A DNA stretch of 64,000 nucleotides from Xanthomonas boreopolis (GCA_014654535.1 BNBA01000006.1:48780-112779); one strand, 5' to 3'; positions 8,732 to 18,314 are shown, counted from the stretch's first letter. Made by a program: numbers and translations. Notes: a model not told the origin generated them from the sequence alone.

Positions 8732-9841
8732 ATGAGCACACCGCTACCCATGTCTTCCGAAGGCTGTCCCACGGCTTCCGAACGCTGCCAGGACGGCACG
8801 GCCGCCCTGGTTGCAGGTACCGACGACGCACGCAGGCGCGCGCTCGCGTTCGTCAAGCGCGTCTATCCGATGCGCAACCTGGGCCTGCTGCTGCTTGCCC
8901 TGCCGTACGTGTCGGTACTGCACGAACACCACGCCGGCTGGCACTACTGGGTGCTGGCCGGCTTGAACGTGCTGGTGTGGCCGCACGTGGCGTTCCTGCG
9001 GGCGTACTCCTCGCGCGACCCGAAGGCGGCGGAATTCCGCAACCTGGTGCTGGATGCCGTGTTCGGCGGATTCTGGATCGCCGCCTCCAAGGTGAGCCTG
9101 GTGCCGGCCGCGGCGATGATCAGCATCCTGATGGCCGATCGCCTCTCCGCCGGCAGCTGGCCGCTGCTCGGCCGGGCGGCGCTGGCGGGCCTGGCCAGCT
9201 TCCTGCTCAGCGCATGGATGCTCGACTGGCCGTTCCAGCCGGAGGCCTCCAAGCGCACCATGCTGCTCTCGCTGCCGCCGGTGCTGGTGTACATGCTGGC
9301 GTTGAGCCACGTGAGCTACCAGCTGGCGCGGCGGATCTCGCGGCAGAACCGCGAACTGGAGCGGCTGATCCTGACCGACACCGGCGTGGACCTGCCCAAC
9401 CGGCGCCACTTCAACGCCAAGGCCGGCGAACTGATCGCCGCCGCGCGCGCCGGGGCCGGCGACACGGTGCTGCTGCTGATCGACGTGGACCGCTTCAAGT
9501 CGATCAACGACCGGCATGGCCACGGCATGGGCGACGAGGTGCTGCGCGAGATCGCCCGGCTGCTGCGCGAACAGGCCGGCAGCGACGGGTTCCCGGCGCG
9601 GATCGGCGGCGACGAGTTCGCGTTGCTGCTGCCGGTGGGGTTGCCGGACGGCGAGCGGGCGGCGTCGCGGTTGCGGCGCGCGGCGTCGGAGCTGGCCCTG
9701 CCGCACTGGTCCGGGCTGCAGGTCGGGGTCAGCATCGGCGTGGCCGCGCTGGCGTCGCATCACCGTGGCCTCGACGACTGGATGAGCGCGGCGGACCGGG
9801 CGATGTACGTGGCCAAGGCCGCGGGGCGCTTCCGGCCCTGA
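8732..9841 (+). CDS. membrane-bound diguanylate cyclase (MASE2-like plus GGDEF)
   Basis: This 369-residue protein should make cyclic di-GMP from two GTP. The N-terminal half (about 40-200) has several hydrophobic segments beginning RVYPMRNLGLLLLALPY, similar in position and style to the MASE2 membrane sensor. The GGDEF domain starts near residue 220 (LTDTGVDLPNRRHF), contains IDVDRFKSIND and has an intact GGDEF signature at 292-296, so catalysis is plausible. No RxxD inhibitory site precedes it, so product inhibition through the usual I-site is unlikely. The start could be 8732 or the ATG six codons later. It stands alone; the sensed signal is unknown. Confidence 0.88.
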   Translation: MSTPLPMSSEGCPTASERCQDGTAALVAGTDDARRRALAFVKRVYPMRNLGLLLLALPYVSVLHEHHAGWHYWVLAGLNVLVWPHVAFLRAYSSRDPKAAEFRNLVLDAVFGGFWIAASKVSLVPAAAMISILMADRLSAGSWPLLGRAALAGLASFLLSAWMLDWPFQPEASKRTMLLSLPPVLVYMLALSHVSYQLARRISRQNRELERLILTDTGVDLPNRRHFNAKAGELIAAARAGAGDTVLLLIDVDRFKSINDRHGHGMGDEVLREIARLLREQAGSDGFPARIGGDEFALLLPVGLPDGERAASRLRRAASELALPHWSGLQVGVSIGVAALASHHRGLDDWMSAADRAMYVAKAAGRFRP

Positions 9842-9877
9842 GCCGCCGCCGGGTGCGTGGCCCGGGGCGAAAACCGC

Positions 9878-9883
9878 GATAAT
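9878..9883 (+). promoter_or_regulatory. -10-like box GATAAT before folC
   Basis: GATAAT lies 27 nt upstream of the GTG start of folC. No clear -35 was seen. Confidence 0.35.
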
Positions 9884-9909
9884 GGCGCGTTTTCCGCCCC
9901 TCCTTCGCC

Positions 9910-11223
9910 GTGAACGCAACGCATTCCCTTCCCGAGTGGCTGGCCTACATCGAGCGCCAGCATCCGCAGTCGATCGCGATGGGGCTCGAGCGCGTGAGAG
10001 AAGTCGCCGGCCGGCTGGGCCTGGGCGCCCCGGCCGAGGGCAGGCCCGCCGGCAAGGCCGCGCGCCGCGGGGGCATCGCAGGAAAGACGATCGTCGTGGC
10101 CGGCACCAACGGCAAGGGTTCGACGGTCGCCTTCATCGAGGCGATCGCCCGCGCCGCCGGCTGGAAGGTGGGCGCCTACACCTCGCCGCACCTGTTGCGC
10201 TACAACGAACGCGTGCGCATCGACGGCCGGGAAGCGGAGGACGCCGTGCTGGTGGAGGCCTTCGCCGCCGTCGAGGCCGCGCGCGGCGACACGCCGCTGA
10301 CCTATTTCGAGTTCGGCACGCTGGCGGCGCTGTGGGTGTTCGCGCGTTCCGGCCTGGACCTGGCGGTGCTGGAGGTCGGCCTGGGCGGGAGGCTCGATGC
10401 GGTGAACATCGTCGACGCCGACGTCGCGGTGATCACCACCGTCGACATCGACCATACCGACTGGCTCGGCGGCGACCGCGAGACCATCGGCGGGGAGAAG
10501 GCCGGCATCATCCGCGGCTGGAAGCCGGTGATCCTGGGCGAGATCGACCCGCCTTCGAGCGTGCTGCGCCGCGCCTACCTGCTCGGCGCCAACGCGATCC
10601 GCTTCGGCAGCGATTTCTTCGCCGAGCCGATCGACGCGCAGCGCTGGCGCTGGCGCGACGTCTCCCGGCGGATGGAACTGCCGATGCCGGCCCTGCAGGC
10701 GCCGGTGCAACTGGCCAACGCCGCCACGGCGATCGCCGCGCTGCGCGCGCTGGGCAGGCCGCTGCCGCGCGCCGCCTGGGCCGAAGGCGTCGCGCAGGCC
10801 GGCATCGCCGGCCGGCTGCAGGCGTTCGACCGGGACGGGGTGGAGGTGCTGGTCGACGTGGGCCACAACCCGCAGGCGGCGCGCGCGCTGGCGGCCGCGT
10901 TGAAGGCGCGCGCGGTGCCGGGCCGGACCCATGCGGTCTATGCGGCCTTGTCCGACAAGGACGTGGCCGGCGTGGCCGAGGCACTGGCAGCGGCGGCCGA
11001 CACCTGGCGCATCGCCGGCCTCGCCGGCGCGCGCGGGCAGAGCGCGGAGGCGCTGGCCGAGCGCCTGCGCGGTACGCCGGCGGAGAGCGCGGCGCGTTTC
11101 GCGAGCGTCGCCGAGGCACTGGACGACGCCATCGGCAAGGCCGCGGAAGGCGACCGCGTGCTGGTGTTCGGCTCGTTCCACACCGCCGCCGAGGCACTGT
11201 CGCGATTGCGTCCCGAACCCTGA
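9910..11223 (+). CDS. folC: bifunctional dihydrofolate/folylpolyglutamate synthase
   Basis: FolC joins glutamate to dihydropteroate and then extends the polyglutamate tail of folates, in the cytosol, using ATP. The 437-residue protein has the Mur-ligase-type P-loop GTNGKGS (65-71), then the family motifs VGLGGRLDAVN and DHTDWLG, and the C-terminal DVGHNPQA region. The start is a GTG (9910), which gives the expected beginning LPEWLAYIERQHP. A SPOR-domain gene, cvpA and purF follow in the same direction, as in other gammaproteobacteria, but a repeat element separates folC from the next gene. Confidence 0.96.
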   Translation: MNATHSLPEWLAYIERQHPQSIAMGLERVREVAGRLGLGAPAEGRPAGKAARRGGIAGKTIVVAGTNGKGSTVAFIEAIARAAGWKVGAYTSPHLLRYNERVRIDGREAEDAVLVEAFAAVEAARGDTPLTYFEFGTLAALWVFARSGLDLAVLEVGLGGRLDAVNIVDADVAVITTVDIDHTDWLGGDRETIGGEKAGIIRGWKPVILGEIDPPSSVLRRAYLLGANAIRFGSDFFAEPIDAQRWRWRDVSRRMELPMPALQAPVQLANAATAIAALRALGRPLPRAAWAEGVAQAGIAGRLQAFDRDGVEVLVDVGHNPQAARALAAALKARAVPGRTHAVYAALSDKDVAGVAEALAAAADTWRIAGLAGARGQSAEALAERLRGTPAESAARFASVAEALDDAIGKAAEGDRVLVFGSFHTAAEALSRLRPEP

Positions 11224-11241
11224 GCAAACTGGGCAGCTTCC

Positions 11242-11344
11242 TGTGGGAGCGACTTCAGTCGCGACAAGGGCTGTCATGCAGTCCGCACAGCCATGTGCTG
11301 GGATTCAACGGGAATGCCCCATCGCGACTGAAGTCGCTCCCGCA
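11242..11344. repeat. dispersed element with inverted arms (diverged copy 2)
   Basis: Arms of 23 bp (11242-11264 and 11322-11344, one mismatch) with the TGTGGGAGCGACTTCAGTC start flank a 57-nt centre. The centre shares short blocks (CATGCAG, TTCAA, GGGAA) with the copies at 7541 and 61760. It lies between folC and the SPOR gene. Confidence 0.8.
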
Positions 11345-11431
11345 ACATCCTCGCTGTGCCATTCCGTTCAGGCTTTGCAACGGAGAGTCCGTCGCCATCG
11401 CGGCCTGCCGTGGCCACTTGCGGCCAAGCCG

Positions 11432-11437
11432 TATAAT
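11432..11437 (+). promoter_or_regulatory. consensus -10 box TATAAT before the SPOR gene
   Basis: A perfect TATAAT lies 33 nt before the GTG start at 11470. A good -35 box at proper spacing is lacking. It suggests that the SPOR-cvpA-purF unit has its own promoter downstream of the repeat. Confidence 0.5.
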
Positions 11438-11469
11438 CCGGGCACATTCCGTCGCATTGCCATTCCCAC

Positions 11470-12468
11470 GTGGATACGACCCTGAAACAGCGCCTGATCG
11501 GCGCCGCCGTGCTGGTGGCGCTTGCCGTGATCTTCCTGCCGATGCTGGTGAAGGGCCCGGCGCCCGACAGCGGCGTGTCCGACGTGCCGATCACCGCGCC
11601 GGCCGCACCGGCCGACGGGCAGTACGAAACCCGCGAGCTGCCGTTGGTGACGCCGCCCGGCGCCGCGCCGGCCGGCGGGGCGGTCGGCATGGCCGGCAAC
11701 GCCGCTTCGGCGCCGGCACCGGCACCGGCACCGGTGCAGGACAACCCGGACGCGGCCGACCTGGCGCCGCAGGGCGAGGCCCTGCCGCCGAGCGTCGCCG
11801 CGGGCAACTACGCGGTGAATTTCGGCGCCTATGCCAGCCAGGAGGATGCCGACAAGGTGATCGCGCGGCTCAAGCAATCGCAGCTGCCGGGGTTCAGCGA
11901 GCCGACCCAGATCGGCGGCAGGCCGGCCTGGCGCGTGCGGATCGGCCCGTATGCCAGCCAGGCCCAGGCCGAAGCGGTGCGCCTGCAGGCGGTCAAGGTG
12001 CGCAGCGACGTCAACGCCCAGGTGGTGACGCTGGACGCCAAGCCGGCGGCTTCCACGCCGGCCCCGGCACCCGCGCAGGCTCCGGCCCGGAGCGAGCCGC
12101 TGCCGCCGGAACCGGCCAAGCCGGTGGCCGCGGCCAGCAAGCCCGCGCCGGCGCCGGCCAAGCCCGAACCCGCCAAGCCGCAGCCGGCCAAGCCGGCGCC
12201 GCCGGCCGCGCCTTCGGTGCCGGCCGCCAGCAACGTCGGCTTCGCCGTGCAGTTGGGCGCGTTCGGCCGGGCCGAGGACGCCAATGCGCTGCGCGACAAG
12301 GTGCGCGCGGCCGGCTTCAGCGCGTTCGTCGAGCAGGTGAGGACCGACAAGGGCACCCTGAGCCGGGTGCGGGTGGGGCCGGTGGCCAATCGTGCCGATG
12401 CCGAACAGCTCAGGGCCCAGGTGGCCGCGCGGGTCGGCATCAGCGGCATGGTCCGCCCGCATCCTTGA
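11470..12468 (+). CDS. SPOR-domain cell-division protein (DedD-like)
   Basis: This 332-residue protein has a short cytoplasmic start and one transmembrane helix at about 9-27 (LIGAAVLVALAVIFLPMLV). A long Pro/Ala-rich periplasmic linker follows, with two SPOR-like domains at about 115-185 (GNYAVNFGAYAS) and 255-332 (NVGFAVQLGAFG). A Lys-Pro-Ala linker joins the two. SPOR domains bind septal peptidoglycan stripped of stem peptides, so a septation role like DedD is likely. The usual DedD has one SPOR domain; two is a noteworthy variant. The start is GTG 11470. cvpA follows, as dedD-cvpA-purF does in enterics. Confidence 0.85.
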   Translation: MDTTLKQRLIGAAVLVALAVIFLPMLVKGPAPDSGVSDVPITAPAAPADGQYETRELPLVTPPGAAPAGGAVGMAGNAASAPAPAPAPVQDNPDAADLAPQGEALPPSVAAGNYAVNFGAYASQEDADKVIARLKQSQLPGFSEPTQIGGRPAWRVRIGPYASQAQAEAVRLQAVKVRSDVNAQVVTLDAKPAASTPAPAPAQAPARSEPLPPEPAKPVAAASKPAPAPAKPEPAKPQPAKPAPPAAPSVPAASNVGFAVQLGAFGRAEDANALRDKVRAAGFSAFVEQVRTDKGTLSRVRVGPVANRADAEQLRAQVAARVGISGMVRPHP

Positions 12469-12549
12469 AAGGGCGCGCTGCAGCGCCCATGACGGGGCCG
12501 GGCGCATGGGCATGACGGCCGGGCGAGGCTTCGGCGCGGAGGAGCGTGC

Positions 12550-13266
12550 GTGATCGATCTGCTGCTGCTCGCGCTGATCGGGCTGTCGGCGCTGCTCGGG
12601 CTGTTCCGCGGTTTCGTCGGCATCGTGGTCGGCACCGCCTCGTGGCTGTTGGCGGGCTGGGCGACCTTCCAGTTCGGCGCGGCTGCCGGGCGCTGGCTGG
12701 CCGGCGGCGCCCATCCCTCGGCCACCGAGTCGCTGGGCGGTTACGCGCTGGTGTTCGTGGGCGTGCTGGTGGCCGTGGCGCTGGTCGGCATGGCCATCCG
12801 CGCCGGCGTGGACGCGGTGCGGCTGAACGGCACCGACCGGATGCTCGGCTTCCTCCTCGGGCTGGTGCGCGGGGCGTTCTTCGCGTGCGTGCTGGTGCTG
12901 CTGCTGGGTTTCACGCCGCTGGCGCACGAGCCGGCCTGGCGCGAGTCGCGGGTGTTGCCGCTGCTGCTGCCGGGGGCGAAGTGGATGCGCGCGCAGCTGC
13001 CGGACTGGTCCGTTCAGGACGTGGATTTGGGCAAGCTGCCGGTCGCAGGCGATAATGGCGTCCTCGACAAGGCGCTGTCCGTCTCCTCCATGCAGGAGAC
13101 GGTGGTGCGCGCGCTGGGCCGGACGCCGGACGCGGACGGCGCCCACGAGGGCGATCCGGCGCAGGCACTGCCCAGCAACATCGACCCGGCGCAGGACCGC
13201 GCCGGAGAAAACGGCTCCCCGCGGGCCGAATCCCACGGCCAGGCACGGCCACCTTCACAGCAATAG
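12550..13266 (+). CDS. cvpA: CvpA family membrane protein
   Basis: This 238-residue protein has four predicted membrane helices in the first 130 residues, opening with [19 protein letters not shown] and a Gly-rich second helix typical of CvpA. The C-terminal 100 residues are hydrophilic. CvpA is an inner-membrane protein first known for colicin V production; its molecular role is unsettled. It starts with GTG after GGAGGAG and sits immediately upstream of purF, the conserved neighbour, so the two are probably cotranscribed. Confidence 0.9.
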   Translation: MIDLLLLALIGLSALLGLFRGFVGIVVGTASWLLAGWATFQFGAAAGRWLAGGAHPSATESLGGYALVFVGVLVAVALVGMAIRAGVDAVRLNGTDRMLGFLLGLVRGAFFACVLVLLLGFTPLAHEPAWRESRVLPLLLPGAKWMRAQLPDWSVQDVDLGKLPVAGDNGVLDKALSVSSMQETVVRALGRTPDADGAHEGDPAQALPSNIDPAQDRAGENGSPRAESHGQARPPSQQ

Positions 13267-13292
13267 GCGCAAGCCAAGCGGAGACGCGCAAC

Positions 13293-14759
13293 ATGTGTGG
13301 CATCGTCGGTATCGTCGGCAACCAGAACGTCGCCGGGCAGCTCTATGACGGCCTGACCGTCCTGCAGCATCGCGGCCAGGACGCGGCGGGCATCGCCACC
13401 GCCGACGGCACGCGGCTGCGCGTGCAGAAGGCCAACGGCCTGGTGCGCGACGTGTTCGACGAGAAGCGCATGGCGGTGCTGGAGGGTCGCGTCGGCATCG
13501 CCCACTGCCGCTACCCGACCGCCGGTTCGGAAGGCATGGACGAGGCGCAGCCGTTCTACGTCAACTCGCCGTACGGCATCGCGCTGGCGCACAACGGCAA
13601 CCTGATCAATACCGAAGCGCTGCGCCAGCAGGTCTTCGAGGCCGACCGCCGCAACATCAACACCGACTCGGACAGCGAAGTGCTGCTGAACGTGTTCGCC
13701 TACGAGCTGGACGCGCAGCGCATGCTGACCCCGGAAGCGGCGATCCGCGCCGTGGCCGGCGTGCACCGCCGCTGCAAGGGCGGCTACGCGGTGGTCAGCG
13801 TGGTGCTGGGCCTGGGCCTGGTGGCGTTCCGCGACCCGCACGGCATCCGCCCGCTGGTGCTGGGCAAGCGCGACGGCGCCGAAGGCCCCGAGTACGTGGT
13901 CGCCTCCGAGTCGGCGGTGCTGGACATCCTCGGCTTCCAGCGCGTGCGCGACGTGCGCCCGGGCGAGGCGGTGGTGATCACCGCGCGCGGCGAGCTGTTC
14001 TCCGAGGTCTGCGCGACCCAGACCGACCACACCCCGTGCATCTTCGAGTACGTGTACTTCGCGCGCCCGGATTCGATGATCGACAACGTGTCGGTGCACA
14101 AGGCGCGCATGCGCATGGGCCAGAAGCTCGGCGAGAAGATCCTGCGCCTGCGTCCCGACCACGACATCGACACCATCATCCCGATCCCCGACACCTCGCG
14201 CGACGCCGCGCTGGAGATGTCCAACGTGCTCGGGGTGAAGTACCGCGAGGGCTTCGTCAAGAACCGCTACGTCGGCCGCACCTTCATCATGCCGGGGCAG
14301 GGCGAGCGGGTGAAATCGGTGCGCCGCAAGCTCAATCCGATCCACCTGGAGTTCCGCAACCGCGTGGTGCTGCTGGTCGACGACTCGATCGTGCGCGGCA
14401 CCACCAGCCGGCAGATCGTGCAGATGGCGCGCGAGGCCGGCGCGCGCAAGGTCTACCTCGCCAGCGCCGCGCCGCCGGTGCGCTACCCGAACATCTACGG
14501 CATCGACATGCCCGCCGCCGAGGAATTGATCGCGCACGGCCGCAGCGAGCAGGAGATCCAGGAGTTCCTCGGCTGCGACTGGCTGATCTACCAGGACCTG
14601 GAAGACCTGGAAGCGGCGGTGCGCGAGGGCAATCCGGAGCTGAAGCAGTTCGACTCCTCCTGCTTCAACGGCGAATACACCACCGGCATCGAGCCGGGCT
14701 ATTTCGAGCGCATCCGCCAGCTGCGCTCGGACGACGCCAAGCGCAAGCGGCGCGCTTGA
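13293..14759 (+). CDS. purF: amidophosphoribosyltransferase
   Basis: PurF makes phosphoribosylamine from PRPP and glutamine, the first step of purine synthesis. The 488-residue protein starts MCGIVGIVG, where Cys2 is the glutaminase nucleophile after Met removal. The class II glutaminase half follows with RYPTAG and HNGNLIN. The PRPP-binding half has the type I PRTase motif [15 protein letters not shown]. There is no N-terminal propeptide, as in the enterobacterial type. GGAG lies 9 nt before the ATG. It is the last gene of the SPOR-cvpA-purF unit. Confidence 0.97.
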   Translation: MCGIVGIVGNQNVAGQLYDGLTVLQHRGQDAAGIATADGTRLRVQKANGLVRDVFDEKRMAVLEGRVGIAHCRYPTAGSEGMDEAQPFYVNSPYGIALAHNGNLINTEALRQQVFEADRRNINTDSDSEVLLNVFAYELDAQRMLTPEAAIRAVAGVHRRCKGGYAVVSVVLGLGLVAFRDPHGIRPLVLGKRDGAEGPEYVVASESAVLDILGFQRVRDVRPGEAVVITARGELFSEVCATQTDHTPCIFEYVYFARPDSMIDNVSVHKARMRMGQKLGEKILRLRPDHDIDTIIPIPDTSRDAALEMSNVLGVKYREGFVKNRYVGRTFIMPGQGERVKSVRRKLNPIHLEFRNRVVLLVDDSIVRGTTSRQIVQMAREAGARKVYLASAAPPVRYPNIYGIDMPAAEELIAHGRSEQEIQEFLGCDWLIYQDLEDLEAAVREGNPELKQFDSSCFNGEYTTGIEPGYFERIRQLRSDDAKRKRRA

Positions 14760-14768
14760 GGACATCCG

Positions 14769-14796
14769 CGTCGTTCCCGCTTCCGCGGGGATGACG
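14769..14796. repeat. imperfect palindrome after purF
   Basis: Arms of 12 bp (14769-14780 with 14785-14796, two mismatches) resemble the perfect hairpin at 453-480: both have the form of a CCCGC/GCGGGG core with TGA-containing flanks. This looks like a dispersed palindromic unit that may also end purF transcripts. Confidence 0.5.
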
Positions 14797-14845
14797 CAGG
14801 AGAGCACCCGAAGTCCGCCAGCCGCTCCGTTCCTTCGCCTTTCCC

Positions 14846-15649
14846 ATGCCCTCGATCTTCGACGCCGCCCGTGCCTGCCTCGACGCCGTCGATCCGGCCG
14901 AGAAGGTCGCGCTCACCCAGCGCCATGCGGCCGCGTTCCGCGCCGGCGGGCTGGCGCTGCCGGACCCGGCGCCGCCGCCCGAGCCGATCCGCATGCCGGG
15001 CCGCCCCGCGCGTCCGCGCCTGGTGCATCCGCGCGACCTGCCGCGGCGCGGCCTGGGCACGCCGGAAGGACGCTCGGCGTTCCTGCACGCGATCGCGCAC
15101 ATCGAATTGAACGCGATCGACCTGGCCTGGGACGCGGTCTACCGCTTCCGCGGATTGCCGCAAGGCTTCTATGCGGACTGGGTCGCGGTCGCCGACGACG
15201 AGTCGCGCCACTTCATGCTGCTGCGCGCGCGCCTGCGCGACTACGGCTGCGACTACGGCGACTTCGACGCGCACAACGGCCTGTGGGAGATGTGCGAGAA
15301 GACCGCGCACGACGGCCTGGCGCGGATGGCGCTGGTGCCGCGCGTGCTGGAAGCGCGCGGGCTCGACGTCACGCCGGGCATGATCGTCAAGCTGCGCTCG
15401 CTGGGCGACGACGCCACCGCCGGGGTGCTGGAAACGATCCTGCGCGAAGAGGTGGCGCACGTGGCGGCCGGCTCGCGCTGGTACCGCTGGTATTGCGAGC
15501 GCGCCGGGGTCGAACCGCGCGCGCGCTTCAAGGAACTGCTGCGCGAATACGCCGGCGGCTACCTGCATGGCCCCTTCAACATGGAAGCGCGGCTGCTGGC
15601 CGGCTTCGACGAGGACGAACTGGCCAGCCTGGTCGAACAGGCCGGCTGA
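14846..15649 (+). CDS. DUF455 ferritin-like protein
   Basis: This 267-residue soluble protein belongs to the ferritin-like DUF455 family. Carboxylate/His motifs suited to a di-iron or di-manganese centre are visible in helices: HIELNAIDLAWDA, DDESRHFMLLRARL and LREEVAHVAAGSRWY. An MHPRDLP-like segment (LVHPRDLPRRGLGTPEGR) precedes the first helix, as in the family. The reaction is not known; relatives of this fold include the tRNA hydroxylase MiaE. It lies 86 bp after purF and may be read from the same promoter. Confidence 0.85.
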   Translation: MPSIFDAARACLDAVDPAEKVALTQRHAAAFRAGGLALPDPAPPPEPIRMPGRPARPRLVHPRDLPRRGLGTPEGRSAFLHAIAHIELNAIDLAWDAVYRFRGLPQGFYADWVAVADDESRHFMLLRARLRDYGCDYGDFDAHNGLWEMCEKTAHDGLARMALVPRVLEARGLDVTPGMIVKLRSLGDDATAGVLETILREEVAHVAAGSRWYRWYCERAGVEPRARFKELLREYAGGYLHGPFNMEARLLAGFDEDELASLVEQAG

Positions 15650-15833
15650 TCCCGGCCGGCCCTCACCGGCTGCATCGCATTGCGCACGCGTTCGCCGTCG
15701 CATGGCGTTGCCTGTCACAGTTCCCGGCGCTTCCTGCCGGTCGCCTTGATTTCACATCGCCTGCTGGCGTCTTAATGGAGGCCCGCCGAAGGCGGGTGTT
15801 CCACATCCACTACTTCCATCAAGGAGAGGCGAC

Positions 15834-17078
15834 ATGATGTCGAGGTCGATGTGCAATGCCGTGGGTCTGATCGCGATGTGCCTGGCCGGACCGGCCGCGG
15901 CGGCAGGCAAGCCGCTGTTCCAACCGTCCACCTACGTCACCCGGGCGGGCGCCGCGGCGCTTGCCGAGCCTGCGCTCGAACGCCTGGTCGCCGCACCGTC
16001 CACCGCGGCCGTGCAGCTGGTGCAGGTCGATGCCGGCGCGGTCTCGCAGGACGATGCGCAGTTGCAGTTCGAACTGCAGGGCAGGACCGTCACCGCCACG
16101 CGCACCAAGATGGAGACGCTGGAAGGCGGCAACAGCGTCTGGTACGGCAATCTCGACACCGGCCCCCGCACGCGCACGCTGTCGGGCGTTGACCCGCTCA
16201 ATTCGGTGATCCTGGTGCGCGCGGGCGACACCGTGACCGGCACCATCCGCGCCGGCAGCAAGCTCTACCGCCTGCGTCCGCTCGACAAGGGCCGCCATGC
16301 GCTGGTGGAAGTGGACGAGAGCCGCATGCCCGCCGACCACCCGGCCGACTACAACGTGCTGCCGACCATCGCCATGCCGGCCAACGACCGCATCGGCATC
16401 GCCGCGGCATCCTCGGGTTCGCCGGCCACGATCCGCGTGCTGGTGGTGGCCACCAACCAGGCCGTGAACGCCTATGGCGGCAACATGCAGGCGCTGGTGC
16501 AACTGGCCGTGGCCGAGTCCAACCAGGGCTACACCAACAGCAACGTCGGCATCACCTTGCAACTGGCCGGCTACGAGACCACCAGCTACACCGAATCGGG
16601 CGACTTCAGCACCGACCTGGCGCGCTTCCGCGGCACCAGCGACGGCTACATGGACGGCATCCACGCCACGCGCAACAGCACCGCCGCGGACGTGGCGGTG
16701 ATCCTGTTGGACAACAGCAGCTATTGCGGCCTGGCGTCGGGCATCGGCTCCACCGCGAGCACCGCGTTCGCCTCGGTGTACTGGGACTGCGCCACCGGCT
16801 ACTACAGCTTCGCGCACGAGATCGGCCACCTGCAGAGCGCGCGCCACGACACCGCCAACGATCCGAGCACCACGCCGTACGCCTATGGCCACGGTTACCG
16901 CTACGGCAACAACTGGCGCACGATCATGGCCTACAACTGCAACGTCAGCTGCCCGCGCCTGAACTACTGGTCCAACCCCAACATCTCCTATGGCGGGGTG
17001 CCGATGGGCAATGCCAGCACGGCCGACAACCAGCGCGTGCTGGTCAACACCAAGGCCACGATCGCCGGGTTCCGCTGA
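15834..17078 (+). CDS. secreted metzincin-type zinc protease
   Basis: This 414-residue protein has a signal peptide (residues 1-24, ending GPAAAA). The catalytic region carries HEIGHLQSARH (328-338), the HExxHxxxxxH zinc motif, and a Met-turn TIMAY with M365, so it belongs to the metzincin clan. The conserved Gly of the motif is Ser335. The roughly 170-residue segment before the domain could be a propeptide. Four cysteines in the catalytic part may form disulfides. AAGGAG is 7 nt before the first ATG; a second ATG follows at once. It is monocistronic. An extracellular degradative role is inferred; the substrate is unknown. Confidence 0.85.
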   Translation: MMSRSMCNAVGLIAMCLAGPAAAAGKPLFQPSTYVTRAGAAALAEPALERLVAAPSTAAVQLVQVDAGAVSQDDAQLQFELQGRTVTATRTKMETLEGGNSVWYGNLDTGPRTRTLSGVDPLNSVILVRAGDTVTGTIRAGSKLYRLRPLDKGRHALVEVDESRMPADHPADYNVLPTIAMPANDRIGIAAASSGSPATIRVLVVATNQAVNAYGGNMQALVQLAVAESNQGYTNSNVGITLQLAGYETTSYTESGDFSTDLARFRGTSDGYMDGIHATRNSTAADVAVILLDNSSYCGLASGIGSTASTAFASVYWDCATGYYSFAHEIGHLQSARHDTANDPSTTPYAYGHGYRYGNNWRTIMAYNCNVSCPRLNYWSNPNISYGGVPMGNASTADNQRVLVNTKATIAGFR

Positions 17079-17109
17079 GCGGACCGGCGTCTGCCAGCCC
17101 CTCTCTGCC

Positions 17110-17258
17110 GGGGCTCCAAGGCACGGCTTGCGCGCCATTGAGACGCGTGCCCTGGAGCCCCCCGCCGCTGGCGGGGGGCGCGGAGCGGGGCTTGGGTGAG
17201 GGTACGGGCGAAGCCCTGCGATATCGGGTTGCACCAGGCTTCGCCCGCACCCTCATCC
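17110..17258. repeat. pair of inverted repeats between protease and lpxH
   Basis: Two stem structures follow each other. The arms 17110-17124 and 17147-17161 pair over 15 bp with one mismatch. The arms near 17195-17215 and 17237-17258 pair over about 20 bp with two or three mismatches. The two genes converge here, so the stems could serve as a two-way terminator. The sequence style (CTTGGGTGAGGGT) resembles dispersed intergenic elements of xanthomonads, which is from memory and not checked. Confidence 0.6.
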
Positions 17259-17316
17259 GTCCCTTCGGGACACCTTCTTCCTCGGGGGAGAAGAGGGCAC
17301 TTCGACTCGGGAGCGA

Positions 17317-18066
17317 TCAATTTTCCGCGGCAAGCGCTTCCAGCCGATAGCCATCGGCATCCACCCGCAGCACCGAACCCTGCTCGTACCAGTCGCCGAG
17401 CACGATGCGCGCGCGCGGCAGCTCGCCGACCACCAGCGAATGGATCGCCGGGCGATGCGTATGGCCATGGATCATCCGCTGCACGCCGTAGCGCGCGAAC
17501 CAGGCTTCGACCTCGGCCGGCGCCACGTCGGTGATCGTCTCGAACTGCGCATTGCTCTCCTGCTTCAGCTCGGACTGGCGCGCCTGGCTGGCGGCGCGCG
17601 CCTGCTGCGCGAAGGCGACGCGCGCGGCCAGCGGCTGCGCCAGGAACTGGGCGATGAAGGCCGGGTCGCGGGTCTGCGCGCGGAACGCCTGGTAGGCCGT
17701 GTCGTCGGTGCAGAGCAGGTCGCCGTGCAGCAACAGCACCGGCTCGCCGTACAGGTCGATCACGGTCGGGTCGGGCAGGATGCGGAAGCCGGCCCGGCGC
17801 GCGTAATCCTCGCCGACCAGGAAGTCGCGGTTGCCCGGCATGAAGTAGACCGGCACGCCGGCATCGGCGACCTCGCGCAGCGCCACGGCCACCGCATCGG
17901 CGGCGGGCGAGGGCGTGTCGTCGCCGATCCAGGCTTCGAACAGGTCGCCGAGGATGTACAGCGCGTCGGCCTCGCGCGCTTCCCCGCGCAGGAACGCCAG
18001 GCACAGTTCGGTGATGGCCGGGCGCGCCGGGTCCAGGTGCAGGTCGGAAATGAACAGGGTGGTCAT
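17317..18066 (-). CDS. lpxH: UDP-2,3-diacylglucosamine diphosphatase
   Basis: LpxH hydrolyses UDP-2,3-diacylglucosamine to lipid X and UMP, a step of lipid A synthesis at the inner membrane. The 249-residue protein has the calcineurin-like metal ligands at the same residue numbers as known LpxH enzymes: D8 and H10 (SDLHLD), D41 (GDLFEAW), N79 (GNRDF) and H114 (LLHGD), then HGHTHRP near 195. Length fits. The gene stands apart from its minus-strand neighbours upstream, separated by a repeat-filled gap. Confidence 0.96.
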   Translation of the reverse strand: MTTLFISDLHLDPARPAITELCLAFLRGEAREADALYILGDLFEAWIGDDTPSPAADAVAVALREVADAGVPVYFMPGNRDFLVGEDYARRAGFRILPDPTVIDLYGEPVLLLHGDLLCTDDTAYQAFRAQTRDPAFIAQFLAQPLAARVAFAQQARAASQARQSELKQESNAQFETITDVAPAEVEAWFARYGVQRMIHGHTHRPAIHSLVVGELPRARIVLGDWYEQGSVLRVDADGYRLEALAAEN

Positions 18067-18105
18067 GCCGGTATTGTAGTGGAGCCGGGACTCGCACCCG
18101 GGACC

Positions 18106-18314
18106 CGGCAGAGCGACAAGCCTGCTTCGGATCGCGTGTTGTCGTGGGAGGGACTTCAGTCCCGACGGGCTTTATCGGAAAAGCCGGAACTTGGGTTTGG
18201 GGACTGGGACTCGGCAGAGCGACAAGCCTGCTTCGGACCGGGTGCTGTTGTAGGAGATGCTTCAGCCTCGACGGGCTCTATCGGCCCTCTGTCGGGACTG
18301 AAGTCCCTCCCACA
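18106..18314. repeat. duplicated REP-like block between lpxH and the PAP2 gene
   Basis: A unit beginning CGGCAGAGCGACAAGCCTGC occurs twice, at 18106 and 18212 (period 106), each followed by a REP-like arm (GGGACTTCAGTCCCGACGGG at 18150, a diverged form near 18256). The first arm (18143-18166) pairs with a right arm at 18291-18314 over 24 bp with one mismatch. This suggests one REP pair in which the left half was tandemly duplicated. Confidence 0.7.
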
